Below are positions 18,883 to 28,385 of a DNA stretch of 64,000 nt, in pieces. The notes beneath the pieces are model-generated. The model was not told the DNA's origin. It worked only from the letters and a program-made list of their open reading frames with translations, and made no database searches. Positions within the stretch are counted from its first letter, which is position 1. Every line of letters starts with the position of its first letter. Source of the stretch: Bimastos eiseni (lineage: Eukaryota > Annelida > Clitellata > Crassiclitellata > Lumbricidae); NCBI GenBank assembly GCA_959347315.1, contig OY365810.1:21171835-21235834 (forward strand). Reading direction: 5' to 3'. A program made the position numbers and the translations under genes.

Positions 18883-18927
18883 GTCTTTAATCGGAATGAT
18901 ATATTTTAAAGATTTGATTATATAAGA
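18883..18927 (-). promoter_or_regulatory. Short divergent region with TATA box for the 458-aa gene
   Basis: The 45 bp between divergent starts contain CTTATATAA on the minus strand (about 18918-18926), 36-44 bases upstream of the ATG at 18882. For the rightward ORF the same box is too close to its first ATG to serve. Confidence 0.4.
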
Positions 18928-19224
18928 ATGATGGCCCTGCCTTCGGAAGAGCTAGTGAAGGAGGTTTGGTCTGCGATGTGGGCAATACAATTCAACGCCA
19001 GACGAGATGAAGTTCCGGGCCCAGTACGAGAATTTGGTGATATAGCTTCGCGTTGTTTCGAATGTTGGTTTACAACGCCGGGTACTTTGAAATCTTTTGC
19101 ACGTGGGGTGCTTTCTGGGCCTACTGATATCCGCGCTACTACTGCACAGCTTCCAGCTGGTACGGCTGACGCCTGTTGGAGATTTATTACATTATTAGAC
19201 AGTATTCGGGATGGGCGACTCTAA
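18928..19224 (+). CDS. Small hypothetical protein upstream of integrase
   Basis: A 98-aa ORF with two adjacent Met codons at the start. It has several Trp and Cys residues (CFECWFTTPG, CWRF) and is predicted mostly helical. It overlaps the integrase start by 14 bp in a different frame, so the two are probably on one transcript. No family is recognised; it could assist or regulate the integrase. An internal Met at residue 17 is an alternative start. Confidence 0.5.
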   Translation: MMALPSEELVKEVWSAMWAIQFNARRDEVPGPVREFGDIASRCFECWFTTPGTLKSFARGVLSGPTDIRATTAQLPAGTADACWRFITLLDSIRDGRL

Positions 19225-20230
19225 ACTAGCAACCATCTATTACTCACCTCGCGGGTACTGGCGAGGACTGGCTGCTGTCAAGAAGCTGGCCGCAGCTGCA
19301 AAGATTTCAGAAGCCGATGCTCGCTCATGGCTGAAGAGGCAAGCTGTGTGGCAAATCTACCTACCAGCACCACGATATATTCCGCGTCCGATGTTCGACG
19401 AAGATCGACCAAATGCAGTACACCAGGCAGACTTGCTTTTCCTACCACATGATCGGGTTGGACGCAAAACCTATAAATATGCATTGACTGTTGTCGATGT
19501 CGCCTCCAGATACAAAGAAGCCGAGCCTTTGACGGACAAGAGCGCGACTGAAGTTGCGGCAGCTCTGGGTCGTATATATAAGCGTGGGCCATTGACTTGG
19601 CCTCATCTTCTGCAGGTTGATCCTGGGCGGGAATTTATGGGCGCTGTGAATCAGCTGCTGGCTAAACATAACGTGCAGGTGAGGCGAGGTCGTGTGGACA
19701 TCCATCGTGAACAAGGTATCGTCGAGCGCTTTAACCGGACCCTGGCCGAGAGGCTATTTGGGGCGCAGTATGCCCAAGAGATGCTGCTGGCTGCAAACGG
19801 TTCCTCGAAGCGATCGGCTGAGTGGGTGCGCGCTCTGCCTGAAGTTGTGGCTGCAATAAATGATGAAGTGACTCGACTGACGGGTAAGAAGCCAGCTGAT
19901 GTTATTAAGGCTCTGAGGGTATCTCACCAGCCTGCAACTCCTGCTGGTCGGCCTAGTGGTCTAAAGGAGCCTTTACTTTCATCCACAGCGCTCGTTCGCT
20001 ATCTATACCAGCCAGGTGAACTCGAAGGCGGGCGCCGGCGTGCAACTGACCCTGTGTGGTCACTGACTGTGCATTCTATCTCCGGCGTGCTTCGACAGAG
20101 AGGACAGCCTGTTCTTTATCATATCTCAGATGGGTCCTCTCGCGGATTCGTGCGCGAAGAGCTTCTTATTGTACCGGATGGGACAGAGCTGCCGCCTGAT
20201 CGAGTTCTCATTCGACCAAGAGCTCGTTGA
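19211..20230 (+). CDS. Retroviral-type integrase (rve, DDE)
   Basis: A 339-aa protein, intact. An N-terminal helical region is followed by the RNase H-like catalytic core: D74 in HQADLLF, D137 in LQVDPGREF and E172 in IVERFNRTL, with 34 residues between the second Asp and the Glu. The VERFNRTL signature is typical of retroviral and Ty3/Polinton integrases. The C-terminal part has an SH3-like beta-rich region with VYxISDGSSRGFVREEL character. No HHCC zinc finger is visible. It inserts the excised or replicated element DNA at a staggered target, consistent with the short target duplication. Its last 112 bases overlap the polymerase 3' end on the opposite strand. Confidence 0.93.
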   Translation: MGDSKLATIYYSPRGYWRGLAAVKKLAAAAKISEADARSWLKRQAVWQIYLPAPRYIPRPMFDEDRPNAVHQADLLFLPHDRVGRKTYKYALTVVDVASRYKEAEPLTDKSATEVAAALGRIYKRGPLTWPHLLQVDPGREFMGAVNQLLAKHNVQVRRGRVDIHREQGIVERFNRTLAERLFGAQYAQEMLLAANGSSKRSAEWVRALPEVVAAINDEVTRLTGKKPADVIKALRVSHQPATPAGRPSGLKEPLLSSTALVRYLYQPGELEGGRRRATDPVWSLTVHSISGVLRQRGQPVLYHISDGSSRGFVREELLIVPDGTELPPDRVLIRPRAR

Positions 20231-20472
20231 GGTACTCCTGAGGTTGAGGTACTAGCCATGAGCTTTTCATGTTCGATAAGATAGTGACCATAAGCTCTTG
20301 TTGTGACACCATCCGGTGCAATCCATTTTTTCGTGTCCAAGGGACTGAGGGATATCTTGTTCTGTTCGTATAAGCCTATCTGATGCTTGTGGCTGCGTAT
20401 CGCCACCTGTGGATGTGTAAATTGCTTGCGCTCTGTAAGACATTCCTTGTATAACTCGTGTCGCAGATCCTT

Positions 20473-20682
20473 CTTCACTACGGCTTTGGCCACGCCCTTT
20501 GCCTTGCGAATTTCATTGCTGTTTGCTTTGAGGATTGAATACATTTTTGGACTTTCTTCGGTATTCATGTATTCCTTGCCGTCGTCTTTGAGAATTGAAT
20601 TCATTTTTATAATTGCATTGGTGACATCTTTAAACTTCTCGATTCCCTTAGAGTCAGCTTTTAGAATGGAATACATTTTTGG
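20473..20682. repeat. Tandem MYSILK-type repeats in the PolB thumb region
   Basis: Three units in frame, at about 20605-20682, 20551-20604 and 20473-20550. They start PKMYSILK, MNSILK and PKMYSILK. The DNA repeats GAATACATTTTTGGAC-like cores on the plus strand. A single copy followed directly by KGV...VVKKDLRHELY would be the ordinary arrangement. Confidence 0.82.
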
Positions 20683-22419
20683 ACGTAGTCCCACAAACTC
20701 TGCGATTGGCCTTCCATGGCATTCGTCTTTGAATTTGCCGACGACCTTCTTGTTCTCCACACTATAACACGGGTGCTCTTTGGGATAGTCGCTGAAGTCA
20801 TACAAATCGGTGTTGGCTTTCATGTCGGCGTAGATGTCTTCTGTCTCAACATGGACGATGAGGCTGTCGGTGTCCGTGTAGCAAAGCTGTGCCTTCTCAC
20901 CGTACTTAGGCTTGATCTTGTTGTACCAGAAGTCGTACATCAGATACTTAGACAGCTCCAAGATAGCCATTCCCACGTATACCGGTCGGTTGAGTACAAG
21001 CTTACTCTTGATGCTGTGTACTGCAACGAGGTTTCCATCGAATATGGTTCGCGATATGAATGCAGGGTCTGCAATCAGACGGCGGAGTCTGTTTTCCTCC
21101 CCCTCAGGGCGGATGAGGTCTACTCGAATTCTCTTCCGTAGGTTCTCCATCGTCTTACCAAAGACTGCGCAATTCATAAGCTTGGGGAAGTCCTTCTCAA
21201 AGTCTGTTGTGGCTTTGGCTCTAAGGTCTGTGTTTAGGTTGATGTAGGGTGCCATCCATGCGGCCTGCTCGAACTCGAGTACACGGTGTATATTGGTTAC
21301 ACGCATGCCCAGTGATGTGTATAGCTGCAGATTGCGGTAATGGAGTACATAGCCTTGACGAGAGTTGAGGTGCGGTACCAGTTTTTTACATTCAGGGAAC
21401 TTACCCCCCAGTTCGTTCCCCAGATTTTCCTGGTATTCGCTCCACCACTCTCGTGGTATTACCATTGTTTCTGGTGCTAGCGGATAGTCGTTGAAGAGAT
21501 AGTGCAGCTCTGGTGGGAACTCACAGTCTATCTCAACGAAGCAGCCCTTAGGAGCATCTGCGGGTATTCCTAGAATTTCCAGAAGAGTTAGCTTGCTCCA
21601 GGCAAAGCCTCCAGTTGGTAGATGTTGACACATGGCCCATCCATACAGGTTGTTGGCATCCAACTATATAATCCAGCTTTTGGGCAACAGAGGATTGAAG
21701 CCTACTAACTCATTGTTGGCCTTAGCAAATCTCTTTGAAACCATCGATATTCCTCCTCGCAGCCCCTTTTCGATGAAGAGATGTTGGTTGATGTCGGTTA
21801 GTAGCTCAAGTTGTACATCAGTAATCTTGAGTAAGCTGTCCCACGACATGCCTGGTGGACTGACATAGTGAACTGGATCAAGACCGTAATGACGCATTGA
21901 CGTTTTTCGAAATGTTTCGAAGACATCGGCTAGTAGGAGAACGTCCGTCTTGAGGTAGATATCGTGGTAGTCACCCAGTGTTTTACAGCCGAGGGTTTTC
22001 CACACATCTTGGGCGTGTGCATAGTCTTTGTCGCTGATGTTCTCTCTCGTTAGGCGGCTGTAGAAAGCTTGTTTGGTAGGTAGCTGTGGCTCGTCGAATC
22101 TCTCAAAGCTGTCGACATACTCGTACGGGTAAACGCCTTTGCGCTTCAGTAGATCTAGGTGTTCGGCCGGCATTTGAGAGGCTGAGATTGGGAATTCTTT
22201 CAGGTTGTCTACCAGTTTGGCCAGGCTGCTGTTCATGAACTGTAGACTGTCTATGAACCCGAATTGACCGAGGGTGACTGCCATGTACTTTTCCATGTTG
22301 TTGGGGATGCATGAGATCTTTTTGTCGCTGGCTGTCCCCATTGCCTGCATCAGCAGGTGGCTGTCATATCCACGCAGGTTGTGAAATATGACTGGAATTT
22401 TAGGATTGAGACGTAGCTT

Positions 22420-22815
22420 TAGGTTGCACTTTGAGTGGGCTGCTCCTCGGTATTTGCCCGTGATGTGACAATGATCGCGTACCTTGATGTCATCCCACTT
22501 CTTGTCACAGATGAAACACTTATCGGCCTTCTTGTAATCGTCCCAGTTATCTTTAGTCATGGGTAGCGCTGCATGGAACTTCATATTCTTTCCATCCTTT
22601 GATTTTTTTGTCTCGAGGTTGCACTTTGAGTGGGCTGCTCCTCGGTACATGCCTGTGGTGTTACAGTGATTGCGTACCTTGACGTCTTTCAATTGCTTCT
22701 CACAGATGAAACACTTGTCAGCCATGTCGTAGGCATCCCAGTCGTCTTTAGTCATGTATAGTGGTGCTTGATTCTTGAAGGAGTAGAATGTATTCTTTCC
22801 ATCTTTTGATGTTTT
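22420..22815. repeat. In-frame tandem duplication of EndoVII-like module in PolB
   Basis: Two units of about 65 codons (22615-22815 and 22420-22608). Each runs from KKxSKDGKN through MTKDxWDxY and ADKCFIC to HC-x-T-TG-YRGAAHSKCNL. The first unit has N in place of D and H in place-critical positions (VRNHCNTTGM versus VRDHCHITGK), suggesting that it has lost metal or catalytic residues. Confidence 0.88.
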
Positions 22816-23663
22816 CTTCTCGAGGATGTTTGCAAGCTCGGCGTCTAGAGCTCGTACGAAATGTTCTACTGTTCCCTCTCCACGATATAACACCGGCGTC
22901 TGTGCAACTCCATCGCAGCGGACAATCGTGTAACAGTAGGAGCAGGAAGTTTGTGTGGCGATCAGGCGGGTGTTGCTGCCGACTCTTTTGTCAGCGGGCA
23001 CGTTCAGAGATTCGAAGTCTGCGTAGACTACATAGGGAGCGTACAACATCTTATGGAAGTTTGTGAATTTGAGAATGTTCTTACCCTCCTCGGGCATGGT
23101 TATCTTTTGAGGCTTCTCACAGATACCTTTACAGTCTTTTTCGTGATCTTCGAGCAGTTTGGCGCTTGAGAAAACGTGGAGACAGCTGCGACAGGGGTAC
23201 TTTCTCCCTTCGTATTTACTATTTCTGAATAACAAGGTACCTAGATCCTTGATCCAGACATAGTGCCCCTGCTCCCCGTCAGTCAAGAGGAGTAGATCGA
23301 TTATGTGGGCTCTTTTTTCCTTCTTCGAGATGTGTATGGGGTAGGGATATCCTTGCCATGCAAATACGTTGATCGAGATGTTTGGATTTTGGCACTCAAA
23401 CCTGTTGATGCTAGTTACTTTCATTGGAAAGGCTATGCCCGTGAAGTCCAGTTCGCCAAGATGTGCCCTATATTTGTTTGGGCGGTGACCGTTTTTCGCT
23501 TCTGGATACAAAGCCGATAGTACAGCCCACTCGAAGCAGTGGTCATCAGCATTCCCAACATTGAGCACTGATCTTGCTGGTATATCCTTGGGTGTTGGGA
23601 GCCAGCCGTTGCCTCGGAATGGTTGGTATTGGGAGATACCCACGCCTAGGCTTATACACCTCT

Positions 23664-24392
23664 CTAGCTGCCAACCTGACCCATCTCTTGAATACTTTTC
23701 AAACTTTTGACTATCTCCGCTTTACCTGCCTCCCAAACGCCTTCGATGTCCCCGTTATTTATGATGGGTTGTCCCCCGCTGTGGAAATACTTTGTTTCCA
23801 CAAGAGTACTTCCATTGGGCATTTCTCGACTAAGATCGGCGGTCAGGATGAAGTTTACTTTCATACTTCCCATTATAACCATCCCGTCTTCCAGAAGCTC
23901 TGTCACCTTTGGAGCTAGTCCATTTGAAGTGGCGATCACATCATGTTGGAATCTTCTGGGTACGTTGATTCGATAGTCATTCAAACCATTACCCCCTGTC
24001 CTACGCAGCAGGAAGTCTTGGGCAAGCAGGTCGTACGCAGTGGCTCTTAGGATATGACGTCGCCAGAGTCGTTTTTGTGCTGCAACTCCCAGCGTCGGAT
24101 TTTTCCTAAGTCGCTTCTTATAGGCGACCGCTCTAAGAGCTGCTTCTACCTCTTCATCTATCTGGTCATTCTCTTTCATTCGTTCCTCCAGTGGCCCATT
24201 GTTGCGCAGAGCTGGGAACTTTTTTGTTTTAACACCCCTGTGGATTCTCCTCTGGATCTCCTCTGCGCGGGCATGGGCTATCCTATCTATGAGAGCTCCC
24301 TTTACACCCGATACGGGGAGACCGTAGCGTCTCAATTTCGCTTTGAGCTCGATTACTGTTGGCATTGCTACAATATACCTATTGATTTCCAT
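23664..24392 (-). CDS. SAP-domain protein, probable N-terminal part of the polymerase
   Basis: A 242-codon ORF with ATG at 24392 (a second ATG at 24365 directly precedes the domain). Residues about 11-43 form a SAP DNA-binding motif (TVIELKAKLRRYGLPVSG...LIDRI). A basic helical region and a beta-rich region with K-V-N-F-I-L-T-A-D follow. The ORF closes at 23664, but the polymerase frame is already open through this region in the -1 register, and the two registers meet sensibly near 23680-23682. In Polintons this kind of segment is commonly continuous with the polymerase, so a one-base loss or a -1 slip is likely. It could supply terminal-protein or DNA-binding function; that is inference. Confidence 0.75.
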   Translation of the reverse strand: MEINRYIVAMPTVIELKAKLRRYGLPVSGVKGALIDRIAHARAEEIQRRIHRGVKTKKFPALRNNGPLEERMKENDQIDEEVEAALRAVAYKKRLRKNPTLGVAAQKRLWRRHILRATAYDLLAQDFLLRRTGGNGLNDYRINVPRRFQHDVIATSNGLAPKVTELLEDGMVIMGSMKVNFILTADLSREMPNGSTLVETKYFHSGGQPIINNGDIEGVWEAGKAEIVKSLKSIQEMGQVGS

Positions 24393-24396
24393 TTAT

Positions 24397-24672
24397 CTAA
24401 TTGAAAATTTCCATGGTAGCTAGACGGGTAAATTCCTTTTGCAGGGCTCTCGCACCTCTCTTCCATTCTCGAACGAGCAAATTCTTATACCCACAGTCCT
24501 GACACAATGATAACTTATTATGAACACCTTTCCCACATTGTGTGCATGGTAATGTGCCGCCGCCTTTCTTTAGGCGTGCGTTGTGGAGTCCACAGAACTC
24601 CTTTCGAAAGCTACGTTCGCAGAGCTCCGTAGAGCCTAGATTAAGCCACTGACATTTGTTTTGCCCCTTCAT
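24397..24672 (-). CDS. Right-terminal zinc-ribbon protein starting in the TIR
   Basis: A 91-aa protein whose ATG at 24672 lies inside the right TIR. It has two Cys clusters. The first has C-x10-C, C-x8-C and a C-x2-H pattern within CQWLNLG...CERS...CGLH. The second is CTQCGKGV...CQDCG, a C-x2-C-x13-C-x2-C zinc ribbon. A basic helical tail follows. Such proteins sit at Polinton ends next to the SAP/polymerase gene. It is probably a DNA- or RNA-binding accessory factor. Its stop is 5 bp from the next ATG, suggesting co-transcription with the SAP ORF from a TIR promoter. Confidence 0.75.
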   Translation of the reverse strand: MKGQNKCQWLNLGSTELCERSFRKEFCGLHNARLKKGGGTLPCTQCGKGVHNKLSLCQDCGYKNLLVREWKRGARALQKEFTRLATMEIFN

Positions 24673-24935
24673 TGTTCTCTACTCGAATGCGTATACCTAA
24701 AAGTATCTGTATATCTAATAGGTTATCGTTTGTATCCTGATGGCTGGGGCCCGCCCTATGGGGGGAGGGGGCGGACCCCGCCTGCTGGTTTGATGTTTGA
24801 TACCATGGGGTTGCTGGGTTGAGTCTGATGGGTGAGCCTGAGGTTGGGTTGTGAGTGGGCTGTGGCATAGCTGTGAGTGGGCTGTGCTGTGAGCTGAGCC
24901 GTGAGCTGAGCCGCCACCACTAGTTTACATCTACT
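24649..24935 (-). repeat. Polinton right terminal inverted repeat
   Basis: This is the inverted partner of 6874-7160. Identity is roughly 93 percent by eye, which suggests that substitutions accumulated after insertion without end homogenisation. The start codon of the zinc-ribbon ORF at 24672 lies inside it. Confidence 0.93.
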
Positions 24936-24940
24936 CAGCA
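24936..24940. repeat. Target site duplication, right copy (CAGCA)
   Basis: CAGCA follows the last CT of the right TIR and matches the left flank. The next base is A, so a 6-bp CAGCAA duplication is possible with a one-base ambiguity at the left end. Confidence 0.8.
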
Positions 24941-25051
24941 ATAGGATTCTAACAAACCAGTCTTTTAGTCTCATATACAAAGAAATTTTGATAACGCAGT
25001 TCAATGTGTGTCTAAAAATATAAGTTTCCTGTGTGTAGTGTATTTAAGTAA

Positions 25052-25163
25052 GTGAGTAAGAATATTCTATATTAGACTACCAGCAAATGCATAATAGCTT
25101 ACAATTTCAAACAAAGTCAAATAACATACGCATGATGAAAGATCTCTTTTCAAAGGTATCAAC
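25052..25163 (+). repeat. Host direct repeat flanking the Polinton, right copy
   Basis: It matches 6701-6830 (GTGAGTAAGAATATTCT...AGACTACCAGCAAA) about 115 bp beyond the Polinton end. The copies are far older than the 5-bp target duplication. Confidence 0.7.
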
Positions 25164-25484
25164 TCTAGGTAGGTAGGATGAGGTCATGTGACCTGGGTCG
25201 CATGTTGTAAGGGGTGATCTTACAAGGAGGGAGCTGGTCATGAAGGACGTGACATGGATTCAACAGAGCTTAGCGAAAGAGAGCAAAGTCAGCTTTAGAG
25301 CAGTGCTCTTCAAAATAGGGAACATTTACGGGAAGGAAGCCCGTCAATCAGAACGGGTCAGTTTTCTTAGAACACCATTTAGGCGATTTAGCTCCTGTAC
25401 ATTGGGAAATCCCCACCAAACGGGAGAGGCGTTTAAAAGAACTACAAATTCTGCCAACAGCGCATGGCCCTAATAAAATGGTTC

Positions 25485-25884
25485 AATAATCTATCAAGCT
25501 TTTACAGATCATTTATATAACTATTGCCTAATGTCTTTGTTTCGTAATCAGAAGTTAAGTGTCCACAGTCATTCGTTCAGAGAGAGTAACTCTCAACCAC
25601 AGTTCCAGTGACCAGAGTACACTGAACACACCGCTGGTCAGCCATCACAAACATGTACAGAAACATGCAATACAAATGCTGCAAAATGCATGCTTGTAAA
25701 TGCTGAACCATTAACAGAAATTCTATACAATTCATTAATCTATCACATTTTACAAAAGATCAGTGTATTTCTTACAGTCTTTGTTTCTTAATCATAAATA
25801 AAGTGACCATAAATGCTTACAGAGAGGGTAACTCTTGACCAGTTCCATTGATAAGAGCACACTAAAGTGACTACACCATTCTAT
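25485..25884. repeat. Diverged tandem duplication, period about 248 bp
   Basis: CAATAATCTATCA...GTCTTTGTTTCGTAATCA...AGAGAGAGTAACTCT at 25485-25640 resembles CATTAATCTATCA...GTCTTTGTTTCTTAATCA...AGAGAGGGTAACTCT at 25732-25884. Function unknown. Confidence 0.65.
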
Positions 25885-25954
25885 CAGATTAAATTTTATA
25901 AGCAATAATTTATTGGCAGACACTAGAGAGACACAACATCCTGCTACATGAACA

Positions 25955-26900
25955 GAAGATGCCTAGCATCACGAGAGCAGCGATTTCGATATGCAAGTCA
26001 CCCATCATAATTTACATAATGTTCTTCTCCATTAACTTCCGACCAGTGCCATTGTATTTTATTTGCCAGTGTATACAACAGAAACAAGTTTTGGAATAAC
26101 GTTATGAACAGCATTACAAACAACTGCCGAATCAGTGCGGTGGTGTTAGCACCGAGATAAAAAATTGGCATTGGTTACAATTCTTTGATGCTGACATCAG
26201 CACGGTGTTATATTTATATGATCAAATTTATTTTCAACACAAGCCATAACTCTCTTCAGCCAGTCATTTTCAGATTTCTATTATTGCCTCTGAAGCCATC
26301 ATTCTGTAACAGCTTTAAAATCAATCAACTGTGATATTGACAAAGCTGTCTGATTGTCACTGAGCAGGCCCTTCAAGTAACATAGCAACAGGATAAACTA
26401 AAATTGATGACACAGAATTTAGCTGACTGGTTTTATCAATGGAACCCTTGAAATTGGATGCCTTTGCTAATAATTTCATTTCTAATCAGCTTTGTAGTGT
26501 GTGTTAACAAGACGGCATCACTATCCGAATATTCCTTCAATTTAGCCAAAGTTATCATTAAATGTAAATAAAATTTCTGTGCCATGATCTACAGTAGTCA
26601 GGTCAGGGCAATTTCTGAGCAGGCAGTCCTTAAGTCGTGTTGAGTGACTTATTACAAACTGAAATGCCATGAAGCTGAAGATGTGCAGTATACAACTCTA
26701 CAAGTTTAGGTAAACAATATTTATTCTGATTCAATCGTATCAATTCCACATATGCAATAATATCAGCCAAAGCAAGAGACTGCATTGATTTGAGAATGAC
26801 AAACTTCAGTGTCTACTTGTGGAATTGTTTTATCCGCTTTTTATGCTTCATAATAAAGTCCAAGTAGACATGCTGGATGGTGCTTATTCTATTGCATTAA
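25955..26900 (-). pseudogene. Relic of a multicopy invertebrate protein family (MMGxLHIExAAL)
   Basis: Minus-strand fragments in several frames keep recognisable order: an ADIIAYVELIRL ... KLVELYTAHLQLHG segment (about 26655-26785), TRLKDCLLRNCPDL (about 26600-26645), a SILVYPVAMLLEGPA segment (about 26370-26455), KIQWHWSEVNGEEHYV (about 26013-26065) and MMGDLHIEIAALVMLG (about 25961-26010). I associate this set with a large, uncharacterised gene family repeated in marine invertebrate genomes, probably transposon-linked. Stops and frameshifts show that it is dead. Confidence 0.5.
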
Positions 26901-28017
26901 TTTTATCCAGAAGGAATCCAATTTCAAATGGACCTGTATTATTTGAGCTTTCAGTTACCGGTTCAGTCATAACTGTATAGTGTACACATTGTACACTGGT
27001 TGTCTTTCTCTTCTAACGTGCAAAGAAGACAAAAAATAGACAGAAGTAAATGTGGTCGCTATCGCATCCGTTCAAGTGTGGTCCAGTGCAGCCGTTGCCT
27101 GCAAGTAGAATGTCAACATGCCATGTTTTTTGCAGGTACCTTCGAAACCATCTCCTTCATTCCATGACTTCACATTAATGCCATCGAGAAATGATCCGGC
27201 AACTCGCTTACAAATACAATGTCCGAGAGAGTTTTGTAGCTTGAACCATAATCATTTCTCAGCTTACTTATAACACCGGGGACCATAACTTACGCATAAT
27301 ATTTTGGTTTACTGCCAATGGTCACCGATGGTCAGAACAAAATATTTCGGGCACCTGATTGATACAAAGGAGTAATTAAGCTTCGTATAAGTTTAAAAAC
27401 TACACTAACCATAACCCTAAACGACCCTCCAAACGCCTAACCTGACCTTCACAATGCTTAACCAGACCATAACCGACCCTCACAACACATAATTATAGAA
27501 CTTCTAGTTTTTACAGTGCACATGCGCTAAAGGTTGCGCAGATGTCTCCACATAAGCCACGCCGAAAATATGCGAAAGTTGCGATCCCCGATGATATAAA
27601 TAAGCCCATTTCAATTCAAAGAAATATAAGCATCTTTCAAGTTTCATTGGTTCATTCTGAACAATTTTTAACTTCAACAATCTCTTAAATTACTAACCGG
27701 AAGTTTATAAAAGGAACATGAAACCTTATAATTTTCACGGATAAGCCCAATAAAAGCCCAAATTGACGAGATAAACTGTGCCAAAATAACATTAAATTTC
27801 TCTTTCCTCGAACACATTCAAGAATGTGCAGATATTCAATTCGCTTTATAAATAAACAATGAACTTATAAAATAATATTGATGCATGTAGATAGTGTTTG
27901 CACAATGCAAGTGTTCCGTGACTTTAACAGAACGCACTAATCTGTTTGGGCCAAAATCGACGAAGCCTCTGTTGGCTATTTCATTTATGCAGTGTAGAAA
28001 AGTGTTTATGCATTTGA
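26901..28017. other. Host DNA, no gene seen
   Basis: AT-rich. A loose ACCATAACC/CCCTC-type repeat lies at about 27408-27490. No supported coding or RNA signal. Confidence 0.45.
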
Positions 28018-28105
28018 ATGTGTGCATCTGTGTGTGTGTTTGTGTGTGTATATGTGTGTGTGTATGTGTGCATGTGTATGTATGTATGCATGTATGACTT
28101 GTATC

Positions 28106-28137
<32 letters not shown>

Positions 28138-28385
28138 TGTATGTATGTATGTATGTATCTATGTATGTATGCATGTATGCATGTATGTATGTGTGTATGT
28201 ATGTATGTATATATGTATGTATGTATGTACGTATGCATGTATGTACGTACGTACATATGTATGTATGTGTGTATGTATGTATATATGAATGTATGTATGT
28301 ATGTATGTATGTATGTATGTATGTATGTATGTATGTATGTATGTATGTATGTATGTATGTATGTATGTATGTATGTATGCATGCA
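28018..28385. repeat. (TATG)n microsatellite
   Basis: Starts as (TG)n-rich and becomes about 300 bp of TATG repeats with occasional C, G or TA interruptions. It produces long ORFs on both strands that are pure repeat. Confidence 0.95.

Larger units (their letters stand above)
20119..23643 (-). pseudogene. Protein-primed DNA polymerase B, one in-frame stop
   Basis: Two contiguous open segments in one frame (23643-21664 and 21663-20119, about 1174 codons in all) are separated only by a TAG at 21664-21666. Visible parts: a C-x2-C-x12-H-x3-C finger (about residues 151-171 of segment 1), Exo I YADFES (207-212), two tandem endonuclease VII-like Cys/His modules (311-343, 376-408), Exo II FHNLRGYD (420-427), Exo III YHDIYLKTD (559-567); then motif A DANNLYG right after the stop, motif B KLMNCAVFGK and motif C YTDTDS (segment 2, 262-267). 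The tail is S/T/R-rich and antisense to the integrase end. The frame remains open upstream of the first listed codon and overlaps the SAP ORF. It replicates the element with a terminal protein primer. Confidence 0.93.
6874..24935. mobile_element. Polinton/Maverick element, near full length, partly degraded
   Basis: An 18,062-bp unit bounded by 287-bp terminal inverted repeats that begin AGTAGATG and end CATCTACT, with CAGCA on both outer sides. It encodes the diagnostic Polinton set: protein-primed family-B DNA polymerase, retroviral-type integrase, A32/FtsK-HerA packaging ATPase, double jelly-roll major capsid protein and single jelly-roll penton. Length, AG...CT termini and short target duplication fit the Polinton family as known. 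The capsid, ATPase and integrase frames are open. The polymerase has one in-frame stop and its upstream partner ORF is out of frame. Two accessory genes are frameshifted or deleted. The copy therefore looks inactive on its own but recent enough that most frames survive. Confidence 0.96.
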
